From NCBI GenBank assembly GCA_900771365.1, contig CAAGNU010000224.1, forward strand, positions 1 to 16,344: DNA of 16,344 nucleotides, read 5' to 3'. The translations under genes and the position numbers were made by a program. Position 1 is the first letter of the stretch; each line of letters begins with the position of its first letter. The notes beneath the pieces are model-generated. The model ran no database searches. It was not told the origin of the DNA and saw only the letters and a program-made list of their open reading frames with translations. Positions 6,851 to 12,508 of this stretch are shown in pieces. The DNA comes from Bacteroidales bacterium. GTDB taxonomy: Bacteria; Bacteroidota; Bacteroidia; Bacteroidales; P3.

Positions 6851-7002
6851 GTCCGTCGGCGAGAAAAACACGCCTGTTTTTACCATTGCCACGCCCGAAA
6901 ACCTCCCCGTGCACTCCTTAAATACGAAGTCCCACAAAACAAAATAGGATTCGCGAATATCTTCATAGACCCCTAAACTCTCATTCTCACATTCTCATGG
7001 TA

Positions 7003-7042
7003 CAATAAAAGAGGCGTTGACCTAGAAAAAGGAACGCCTCTT
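7003..7042 (-). terminator. Intrinsic terminator of the small exported protein gene
   Basis: Perfect 10-bp stem AAGAGGCGTT (7009-7018) with AACGCCTCTT (7033-7042). Read on the minus strand it is followed by TTTTATTG. It lies 61 nt past the stop of the 7103-7558 gene. Confidence 0.85.
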
Positions 7043-7102
7043 AATAAATAGAATGTTTTTCTTTTAACTTTTCTATGTGAGAATATAATCTAGTGGATTG
7101 TA

Positions 7103-7558
7103 TTATTCAGCTGGACACATATTTGAAGGGGAGAGTTTGAATTTGCTTCCAGCCTTTGACATCACCCAGATTTTTGCTCCTGTCGTCAATACTTTTTTGG
7201 TAGCATTGTTAAAATCACCTTCGATATAAAGTCTTACTGCTCCGTTAATAGCACATGCCGCCTGAACTATTTTATATGCTGTGCAAGTGAACACATTACC
7301 ACCAAAAGAACAATAAAGAGTCAAGGCAACATCAGCCCAACTACCATCGAAATAATTGCAAACATCGTCAACAACTCGGTTTGCCTCAACCAAGATGTCA
7401 ACAACACTATTGGATGCACTGAGAACTGTCACGGTTACAGGAATAGCACAACTATCAACAGTAGTGTTTTCGGATACAACAATTTTCTCTGGCTGATTTG
7501 CAACAGCAAATCCCATGCAACAGCTCACAAAAGCGAGCATCATAACTATTTTCTTCAT
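7103..7558 (-). CDS. Small exported Cys-containing protein, unknown (151 aa)
   Basis: The family is not recognised. Residues 1-20 form a signal peptide (KKIVMMLAFVSCCMGFAVA, probable cut before Asn21). The mature protein holds six Cys (37, 67, 83, 92, 102, 148), suitable for disulfides. It has a block DGSWADVAL (71-79) and a second block YIEGDFNNATKK (111-122). The OmpA-domain protein next door carries the same pair of blocks in the same order (GNWADGI and SNGDYGGAT), so the two may share a domain. The gene has low-GC codon use, shares a 43-nt leader with the lipoprotein gene at 8949-9365, and ends at a good terminator. It could be a secreted effector or partner of the OmpA protein; this is speculation. 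Confidence 0.78.
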   Translation of the reverse strand: MKKIVMMLAFVSCCMGFAVANQPEKIVVSENTTVDSCAIPVTVTVLSASNSVVDILVEANRVVDDVCNYFDGSWADVALTLYCSFGGNVFTCTAYKIVQAACAINGAVRLYIEGDFNNATKKVLTTGAKIWVMSKAGSKFKLSPSNMCPAE

Positions 7559-7601
7559 TTTATTATTTGCCTGTTATATACCATCGGCTCGTCGGTTTTT
7601 G
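7559..7601 (-). promoter_or_regulatory. Conserved 43-nt leader, copy 1
   Basis: The 43 nt directly before this start codon match the 43 nt before the lipoprotein gene start (9366-9408) at 36 positions, with no gap. The most conserved core, on the minus strand, is CGATGGTATATAAC followed by GGCAAATA. On the minus strand TTTTTG, 18 nt, then TACTTTTT precede it, a weak promoter whose start would fall at the edge of the conserved block, so it may be a 5' UTR. The core could instead be an alternative-sigma promoter. Confidence 0.7.
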
Positions 7602-7643
7602 TTGTTGAAAAAAGTATTTATGTTTCTCCTTTGTCAAAAATGG

Positions 7644-8936
7644 TTATCGAACAAAGAATGTTATTCGCCTATTCTGCTTACGATTTTCTTCTGAATTGTT
7701 CTCTACAACAGGCTCTGTATTGCTTTTATTGTCAATAGCAATCCTCTCTTCAGCAATGCCTTTTTCAATCAGATAATTCTTTGCATTTTGAGCTCTTCTT
7801 GTGCCAACATGCTCGTTGGCCACATCTGTTCCAATATTACATGTATGACCAACGATTGTCAGGTTCATGTCAGAATACTGCATCATCTTGTTGGCAATTT
7901 CATCCAACTGCGTCTTTTGTTCTTCGGACAAAGCAACACCATCACATATAAATTTGCCAACGATGGTTTTGTTTATCGTCTCTACTGCAATGTCTCGTTC
8001 CGAAATAGTGGACTCTACAGCAGGAGGTTCAGCTTCACTAATTACGGTATCATTAACTATCAGTACACTATCGGATGTAACAATAGTAGGAATTACAAAA
8101 TCTTCGAAAAATCCATTATTCTGGACTGCCGATGAGCCGGGATAACTAGTTTGATAATCAATATCGCCAGATTTGTCGTATATGTGCATAATGTTTAACA
8201 GGCTATCTGTTGATACATTGCGATGAATCCCATGACTCATTTTGATTACAGAATAATAATAGTTTACTTCAGATTCAGAATAGCCCCTGTCCCTAATAGC
8301 TTGTCTTATTTCTATTTTTTTGTCAGCGAAACTTTCTTCTATTTCTACGTATTTATCACCAAATCTATTTCCACTCTCTTCAATCTTTTCGTCTCGAATT
8401 CTCTGGGCTGTTTCTATATCCATACCATTAGCAACATTTGTCTGGTATTCCTTATTTATCGCCCAAACGTCTCTTGTATATTGAACCACTGCATACCCAG
8501 TCTCTCCATTGTGGTCATCTCTATTTGCCAAACAAATTTGAGTGATGTCTAAAGTAGCACCACCATAATCTCCATTGCTAATGTTATCGACAGCCGAAAC
8601 GCCTGCATCAACGACGGCAGTGTTCACACCAGCTTCTTCTGCAGCCGCAGCTGCTGCATATTTTATTCCATCAGCCCAATTCCCTTTGGCAAATGCCATT
8701 CCTGCAGTAGAACCGTAAGAATTGTTGTCATCGTCTTCTTCAATTATTTTATTCCAGCCTTCAGAGTATTCTGGAAGATATGTGTTAATGAGACCTGTAG
8801 CTGCACCCTTTAAAAGTTGTCCTCCAACTTTTTTTGCTCCATTCCAAAATTTCTTCCATCCATCACCAGCGAATGACGGAGTTGTTCCCAATAATAAAAT
8901 ACAAAGAGCAGTAACTTTAATACTAGTACTTTTCAT
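7644..8936 (-). CDS. Exported OmpA-C-domain protein with unusual N-terminal half (430 aa)
   Basis: Residues 1-23 are a signal peptide (cut before GDG). The N-terminal mature part has an amphipathic Trp/Lys/Gly-rich helix (WKKFWNGAKKVGGQLLKG), then an Ala-rich stretch, and blocks GNWADGI and SNGDYGGAT shared with the neighbour at 7103. A charged, probably helical middle (about 155-225) follows. Residues about 322-430 are an OmpA-type peptidoglycan-binding domain: IVGHTCNIG, RRAQNAKNYL, then ENRKQNRRITF. In this family an Asp in GHTD and an Arg 15 residues later bind diaminopimelate; here the Arg is present (Arg381) but the Asp is Cys366. The ATG at 8936 is preferred over a TTG nine bases upstream. 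It is co-transcribed with the lipoprotein gene ending 12 nt before it. It likely anchors the module to the cell wall. Confidence 0.88.
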   Translation of the reverse strand: MKSTSIKVTALCILLLGTTPSFAGDGWKKFWNGAKKVGGQLLKGAATGLINTYLPEYSEGWNKIIEEDDDNNSYGSTAGMAFAKGNWADGIKYAAAAAAEEAGVNTAVVDAGVSAVDNISNGDYGGATLDITQICLANRDDHNGETGYAVVQYTRDVWAINKEYQTNVANGMDIETAQRIRDEKIEESGNRFGDKYVEIEESFADKKIEIRQAIRDRGYSESEVNYYYSVIKMSHGIHRNVSTDSLLNIMHIYDKSGDIDYQTSYPGSSAVQNNGFFEDFVIPTIVTSDSVLIVNDTVISEAEPPAVESTISERDIAVETINKTIVGKFICDGVALSEEQKTQLDEIANKMMQYSDMNLTIVGHTCNIGTDVANEHVGTRRAQNAKNYLIEKGIAEERIAIDNKSNTEPVVENNSEENRKQNRRITFFVR

Positions 8937-8948
8937 AATCTTCAATTG

Positions 8949-9365
8949 TTAGTTTTTTACTTTTACTTTTGGATTTCGTACGTAAGTTTCTTTTGTCGTT
9001 GAATTTGGTACATCAAAAATCATAACACCAATCTTTTTGTCGTAAGTACCAGTATAAACATACGGTTCTCCCCCTCTTTTTGTCGCATTAAGTGTTACTC
9101 TATTTGTATCCTTTTCTTTTTGGATTTGATAGGTTCCTAAAGCATACACGAAGGGTTCTGCATATACTATAGTATCTTCCGAAACACCTTTATAGACAAT
9201 TATTGTACTGTCAGTATTAAATACCAATGTAGTCCCGACTATTCCAATTACACCTTTCCCCATAACTTGGGTACAATTGTACCATACTGTTTTGTTAAGG
9301 CTATTGCTGGCACAACTACTTAGCAGTAGTATTGGTAAAGCCAATAATACAATTTTTAACTTCAT
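8949..9365 (-). CDS. Small beta-rich lipoprotein, unknown (138 aa)
   Basis: The signal sequence ends in lipobox LSSC (Cys18), so the protein is lipid-anchored. The mature part alternates hydrophobic and polar residues (TTLVFNTDSTIIVYKG, TYDKKIGVMIFDV), suggesting a small beta-barrel or lipocalin-like sandwich; the family is not recognised. The C-terminus is basic (NPKVKVKN). It is the first gene of a minus-strand operon, 12 nt before the OmpA-domain gene. It has the conserved 43-nt leader and, further upstream, a structured RNA and a strong promoter at 9848-9879. Low-GC codon use matches its partners. Confidence 0.8.
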   Translation of the reverse strand: MKLKIVLLALPILLLSSCASNSLNKTVWYNCTQVMGKGVIGIVGTTLVFNTDSTIIVYKGVSEDTIVYAEPFVYALGTYQIQKEKDTNRVTLNATKRGGEPYVYTGTYDKKIGVMIFDVPNSTTKETYVRNPKVKVKN

Positions 9366-9408
9366 TTTTCTATTTGCCAGTTATATACCATCGACTCTTC
9401 GGTGATTG
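9366..9408 (-). promoter_or_regulatory. Conserved 43-nt leader, copy 2
   Basis: This is the partner of the block at 7559-7601, with the same length and the same distance to the start codon. GTTATATACCATCG (plus-strand text) is identical in both. Because it keeps exact spacing to the ATG, a role in translation start or a start-proximal promoter is likely. Confidence 0.7.
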
Positions 9409-9451
9409 ATTTAACTAAAGGATTGTTGTAGTTCCAGTAAGAAATACACAT

Positions 9452-9607
9452 AAAAAAAGCGTGGAACTTTTTAGTTTTCATCGGAATCTTTGAGGTCTTG
9501 GACTACCGGTCTTACCCAATTACAACGTATAAAGTCCACGCCTTGCGGCGTGCTTCGTTACTTTTTCTGGGTAAGAACTTCGAAAGTGTCCAAGTTTCAA
9601 AGATTCC
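9452..9607 (-). ncRNA. Structured leader RNA / candidate attenuator or small RNA
   Basis: On the minus strand, positions 9607-9483 fold as a rod. GGAATCTTTGA plus CTTGGAC pair with GTCCAAG plus TCAAAGATTCC (outer 18 bp), then CTTACCCA pairs with TGGGTAAG. A large bubble follows, and an apical hairpin CACGCC-GCAA-GGCGTG. Downstream, AAAGTTCCACGC followed by seven T (9470-9452) can pair with GCGTGGACTTT in the 3' side of the apical region, making an 11-bp terminator that competes with the apical hairpin. It lies inside the roughly 470-nt leader between the promoter at 9848 and the lipoprotein gene, so a termination switch is plausible. The rod-with-central-bubble shape also recalls 6S RNA, but it is short for that. 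The strand is inferred. Confidence 0.6.
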
Positions 9608-9847
9608 AGATTTCAGCTACTTAGCCTTTTTCTATTCTGTGATGTGCATGTTAACTTATTAGCTATGCTTCATTGGCGGTCGTGTTAGTTACTATTTCGG
9701 TTAATTCTATTGTATAATCATCATTTTATTTCCATGTCTAATAGAGTTTCCCACACTATTTAGCATAAAAGATAAGCATATTGATATCAGTATATTGCTG
9801 TGTTTCTGTTATTTTCTTGTTCTCTTTATTGTCTAAAGTTTAGAGTG

Positions 9848-9879
9848 CAAAGATACACATTATTTTTGAATTATTCAAA
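9848..9879 (-). promoter_or_regulatory. Strong promoter driving the structured leader and lipoprotein-OmpA operon
   Basis: On the minus strand TTTG (9879-9876), 20 nt, then TATCTTTG (9855-9848), followed by CA: a full match to the Bacteroidetes consensus with the same spacing as iorA. Transcription would start near 9841, leaving about 475 nt before the ATG at 9365. Between 9610 and 9840 no frame longer than a few codons is evident, so it is untranslated leader. Confidence 0.8.
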
Positions 9880-10020
9880 AAAAGTTTTGCTTCGACCAAA
9901 TAATCACCGATGCTGCACCCCGCCCCAGCCCACTCAGCAATTCACAATCCACAAAAAATCAATATCAATATTCCAAATCGCCTTCGGCCAACATAAACCA
10001 TCGTGAATCTCATGCAACTA

Positions 10021-10180
10021 AAAAATTCACGGTAATTCCCGTATAATTCCCGATAATTCGCGTCTATCAAAACATTAAACTATCACGAATAATAAAAAGT
10101 CATAAGAATAATTTATGATTTAATTCATGGACAATTCATGATAATTCATGTATATCAAAACATTGCACCATCACGCACAA
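10021..10180. repeat. AATTCRTG/TATCAAAACATT repeat cluster, left arm
   Basis: This lies in the 1.2-kb gene-free gap. Two direct copies of a 38-bp unit (10052-10089 and 10140-10177; about 31 of 38 identical) share GATAATTC, TATCAAAACATT and ATCACG. Between them, 10099-10140 contains TAATTTATGATT and CATGGACAATTCATG, found in inverted orientation at 11115-11153 on the other side of the Rieske-like gene. There is no coding potential. The rest of the gap (9890-10020, 10181-10330) is AT-rich to mixed, with no feature seen except a short TTCACAA/TCCACAA heptad pair near 9941. Confidence 0.7.
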
Positions 10181-10335
10181 TCCAAAGTCCCCATTACTGA
10201 TTATTCACCGCTCCCCACTCAATACCCCCCATTCACAAAACCGATATGCCCCTAAACTGCCCCTCCACCAAGGCCGTTTTTAACACTTACCGCAAATGGC
10301 ATGAGTTCAGAACAAAGCAAGGCCGCCCGGCAGCC

Positions 10336-10472
10336 AAATGTTAAAAAAAATCCCACCCCTCAAAAGCACTTTTTAACAAATACTGCTTAGGGAGTGGTAG
10401 GCTACTGGTAGGCTACTGGTAGGCTACAGCTTCCCAACTGAAAAAACTGAAATGTTAAAGCCAAATGTTAAA
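10336..10472. repeat. Intergenic element, copy 2: three GTAGGCTAC dyads and AAATGTTAAA boxes
   Basis: AAATGTTAAA occurs at 10336-10345, 10450-10459 and 10463-10472, with TTTTTAACAAA between. In the centre TGGTAGGCTAC is repeated exactly three times (10395-10405, 10406-10416, 10417-10427), followed by AGCTTCCC. Each unit contains the dyad GTAG-G-CTAC, and the 11-bp spacing puts all three on about the same helix face. The plan matches 1442-1659. Confidence 0.75.
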
Positions 10473-10503
10473 ATCTCCACCCCAGTTCCCAACACAGCAG
10501 CCA

Positions 10504-10545
10504 GCCTCCGCTGTAGCACAAGCCAGCCTTTTCGCTTGCGGAGGC
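10504..10545 (-). terminator. GC-rich hairpin after the Rieske-like gene
   Basis: GCCTCCGC (10504-10511) and GCGGAGGC (10538-10545) are perfect 8-bp arms, with CAGCC/GGCTG able to extend outside. It lies 26 nt past the minus-strand stop at 10571, but lacks a T-run on either strand, so termination is only possible, not shown. Confidence 0.3.
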
Positions 10546-10570
10546 GGGGAGGGGGCTGAGGTGTCAGTTC

Positions 10571-10999
10571 TTAGTAGTTGCTGATGTAGAGGATGCGGCC
10601 GTCGTAGTAGGTGCCGTACTGGTAGAGATAGCAGGGCGAGGTGTTGCCCGTGACGGGGGCGCCGCCGGCAAAAGTGCTGAAGCGGGAGCCGCATTTAGGA
10701 CACTGGAGGATGAGGTTGCCGTTGTCGGGCGAGATTTCGAGACGACCGGTATCGACGGGACAGGAACGTTCGTAGGCCACAAAGTCGTTCCAGCCAGTGC
10801 GGATGACCACGATGCCGTTGTAGCCGCCCACGAGGTACTCATAGCCGTCGCAGCTGTTGAGACCTGCGTAGAGTGGCGAATTGGGGTCGAGCTGGCAGGT
10901 GGCGTCGCCGATGGGGACGTAGCAACGCTTCTCCTTGTCGCAGCTGGCGAGACAGAGGAGGGCGAGAAGTGCCAGAGGGAGGAATCGGAAACGGGTCAT
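10571..10999 (-). CDS. Rieske-fold lipoprotein lacking the histidine ligands (142 aa)
   Basis: A lipoprotein signal ends in LASC (Cys20). The rest has the layout of a Rieske [2Fe-2S] domain: FVAYERSCPV, 17 residues, QCPKCGSRFS, then GGAPVTG and a final YYDGRILYISNY. A working Rieske centre uses CxH and CxxH. Here the spacing C80-x-82 and C100-x-x-103 is exact, but position 82 is Val and 103 is Cys, so a classical cluster cannot form. Three Cys (80, 100, 103) could hold a different metal or a disulfide, or the domain may be structural only. Three further Cys (26, 35, 50) follow the anchor. No clear promoter was seen. Inverted AATTCATG repeats lie on both sides. His-less Rieske-like lipoproteins occur in Bacteroidetes (from memory); their function is unknown. 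Confidence 0.82.
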   Translation of the reverse strand: MTRFRFLPLALLALLCLASCDKEKRCYVPIGDATCQLDPNSPLYAGLNSCDGYEYLVGGYNGIVVIRTGWNDFVAYERSCPVDTGRLEISPDNGNLILQCPKCGSRFSTFAGGAPVTGNTSPCYLYQYGTYYDGRILYISNY

Positions 11000-11050
11000 T
11001 CAGTTAGCAGTTAAAGGGAATTTACTTGTTAGTTAGGAATAATAAAGGGG

Positions 11051-11230
11051 ACTTCTAATTATTCGTGTTAATTCAATATTTTGATAAATACGAGAATATC
11101 CAGTGAATATTCGAGCATGAATTGTCCATAAATTTAATCATAAATTATTATGATATGCGGACTTACTCAGGCTGCCACAGGCATTCTTCGCATGAAAAAA
11201 TTCGTGAATAATTCATGAAAATTCGTGTAA
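11051..11230. repeat. AATTCRTG/TATCAAAATATT repeat cluster, right arm (inverted)
   Basis: Read as reverse complement, 11153-11115 gives TCATAATAATTTATGATT and ATGGACAATTCATG, matching 10099-10140 apart from one 3-4-base gap and two substitutions. Then 11100-11051 matches the TATCAAAACATT..CACGAATAAT unit. 11190-11230 adds ATTCGTGAATAATTCATG text. The two arms lie in opposite orientation about 1 kb apart around the Rieske-like gene. Confidence 0.7.
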
Positions 11231-11285
11231 AAAACTTATTATCATTAATTTTCTTGAATTTTTAGAGGTTGCCTGTATTCATTAT

Positions 11286-12284
11286 TCAATAGTCGGCATA
11301 GAGAGTTTTGAGGAGCACTTCGCCGCAGATGCCGAGGCTGGTCTTATCCACGTGGTCCATGTTGTCGCCGAGGGTGTGCCAGTAGGCGAAGAAGCTGCCC
11401 GAGGGGTCGTTCTGGACGATGTCGAGCATAGGTATGCCGGCGATACGGTTGACGTAGTAGTGGTCGTCGAGGATAGAGGCTGTCTCGTTGTTGAGGAAGA
11501 TGTTCTGATAGCCGAGGGCGGCTGCGGCATTCCACATCTTGTTCATGATGCCGGAGGCGAAGGTGCGCGACACCTCCTCTTTGGTGTAGCGGGGCTTGGG
11601 GGTGCCCACCATGTCGAGGAGCACGCCGTAGATGGCGCTGTAGTAGGGTGTGTGAGGGTTGGCGCTCCAGTACTGCGAGCCCTTGCACCAGCAGTCCTCC
11701 TCGTAGGTGTCGGCCCATTCGGGCACGCCTTGGTCTTCGATGTCGAAGAAGATGATGTCCACGGCCACCTCGGGGCGCTGTGAGGAGATGACGCGGGCCA
11801 GCTCCATGAGCACGCCCACGCCGCTGGCGCCATCGTTAGCGCCGAGGATGGGGCTGTGGTGGTTAGCGGGGTCGGGGTCGTGGTCGGCCCAGAGGCGGCT
11901 GTCCCAGTGGGCGCCGTAGAGGACGCGCTTGGCGGCGGTCTGTCCGGCCACGGGCTCGATGGAGGCTATGATGTTCTTGCCGTTGACGGCCTGTCCGTTC
12001 CAGAGGGTGGTGGAGAAGTTCTGCACGATGACGGTGTCGCACCAGCGCTGCATCTGGCTGATGAGGTACGAGGCGCATTTCCGCTGGCCTTCGCTGCCGG
12101 GGGTGCGGAAGCCGCAGGCCACCTGGTCGGCAACGTACTGGTAGGCGCTGTCGGCGCTGAAGGCGGGGATGGCCACGGCGCTGTAGTCGATAGATTGGGT
12201 CTCGGTGGCGTTCTTTTGGGCGCCGCCTTTGCAGCCGGCCACAAGGAGGCAGGCGGCGATTGCGACAAAGGTGAACTTCTTCAT
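11286..12284 (-). CDS. Glutaminyl-peptide cyclotransferase, M28-type lipoprotein (332 aa)
   Basis: It converts N-terminal Gln of exported proteins to pyroglutamate; as a lipoprotein (lipobox VAGC, Cys18) it acts in the envelope. The fold is that of M28 zinc peptidases: GAHWDSR (124-130), the zinc ligand Asp151 in ANDGASG, FFDIED with catalytic Glu183 and probable zinc ligand Asp184, LLDMVG with Asp224, ILDDHYY with Asp274, and zinc ligand His303 in YWHTLGDN. These match the animal-like glutaminyl cyclases of Porphyromonas and Prevotella, including the IED pair. In Bacteroidetes most SPI-cleaved proteins start with Gln, which explains the need for this enzyme. The ATG at 12284 gives a proper lipoprotein leader; the longer open frame back to 12404 is not used. 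An aminopeptidase is the less likely alternative. Confidence 0.88.
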   Translation of the reverse strand: MKKFTFVAIAACLLVAGCKGGAQKNATETQSIDYSAVAIPAFSADSAYQYVADQVACGFRTPGSEGQRKCASYLISQMQRWCDTVIVQNFSTTLWNGQAVNGKNIIASIEPVAGQTAAKRVLYGAHWDSRLWADHDPDPANHHSPILGANDGASGVGVLMELARVISSQRPEVAVDIIFFDIEDQGVPEWADTYEEDCWCKGSQYWSANPHTPYYSAIYGVLLDMVGTPKPRYTKEEVSRTFASGIMNKMWNAAAALGYQNIFLNNETASILDDHYYVNRIAGIPMLDIVQNDPSGSFFAYWHTLGDNMDHVDKTSLGICGEVLLKTLYADY

Positions 12285-12352
12285 TCTTGCTCTTTTTCGG
12301 TAAGTTGAGACGAGGGCTGAAGGCCTTGCGGCTTTTTCGTGAGGCCTGTGCG

Positions 12353-12439
12353 ACTGAAAGAAAATTATCAGAAATTGTCCAGAAAATCGTGTGTCTATAA
12401 ACAATTTCTGATTAATTTCTGATAATTTCTTTTTTCAGT
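12353..12439. repeat. Two alternative perfect hairpins built from AATTTCTGAT
   Basis: ACTGAAA plus AAAATTATCAGAAATT (12353-12376) pairs with AATTTCTGATAATTTC (12414-12429) and CAGT (12436-12439). Alternatively ATCAGAAATTGT (12367-12378) pairs perfectly with ACAATTTCTGAT (12401-12412). The two pairings exclude each other. It lies between efp and the cyclase gene, both on the minus strand, in the cyclase leader or efp trailer. Confidence 0.7.
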
Positions 12440-12444
12440 GCTAT

Positions 12445-12494
12445 GCCCTGGCCTCGGCCGAGGGCGTGCAGGGCTTATGCAGCCCCTCTTTTTT
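12445..12494. other. GC-rich palindrome and plus-strand terminator-like hairpin
   Basis: GCCCTG (12445) pairs with CAGGGC (12469), enclosing the perfect palindrome CCTCGGCCGAGG (12452-12463). Overlapping it, GGGCT-TATGC-AGCCC (12471-12485) is followed by CTCTTTTTT, a terminator shape on the plus strand, where no gene needs it. On the minus strand it sits 15 nt past the efp stop and may end or protect that mRNA. Confidence 0.4.
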
Positions 12495-12508
12495 GTGTTC
12501 GGGTTAGA

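Noticed and set aside
6549..6914. Minus-strand open frame of 121 codons over the same array, as a CDS
   Set aside because: The GTG start has no promoter, and a TAG cuts the repeat although the register continues past it. It was kept as a repeat feature, not a gene.
9483..9607. Interpretation as a MITE with 20-bp terminal inverted repeats
   Set aside because: No convincing target-site duplication flanks it. The inner stems and the competing terminator fit an RNA role better, though a mobile origin is not excluded.
9483..9607. Naming it 6S RNA
   Set aside because: The overall rod and bubble fit, but at about 125 nt it is shorter than usual, and no family sequence signature could be confirmed without a covariance search.
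12285..12404. Upstream in-frame extension of the glutaminyl cyclase
   Set aside because: It would place 40 residues ahead of a clear lipoprotein signal peptide and overlap the hairpin repeat.
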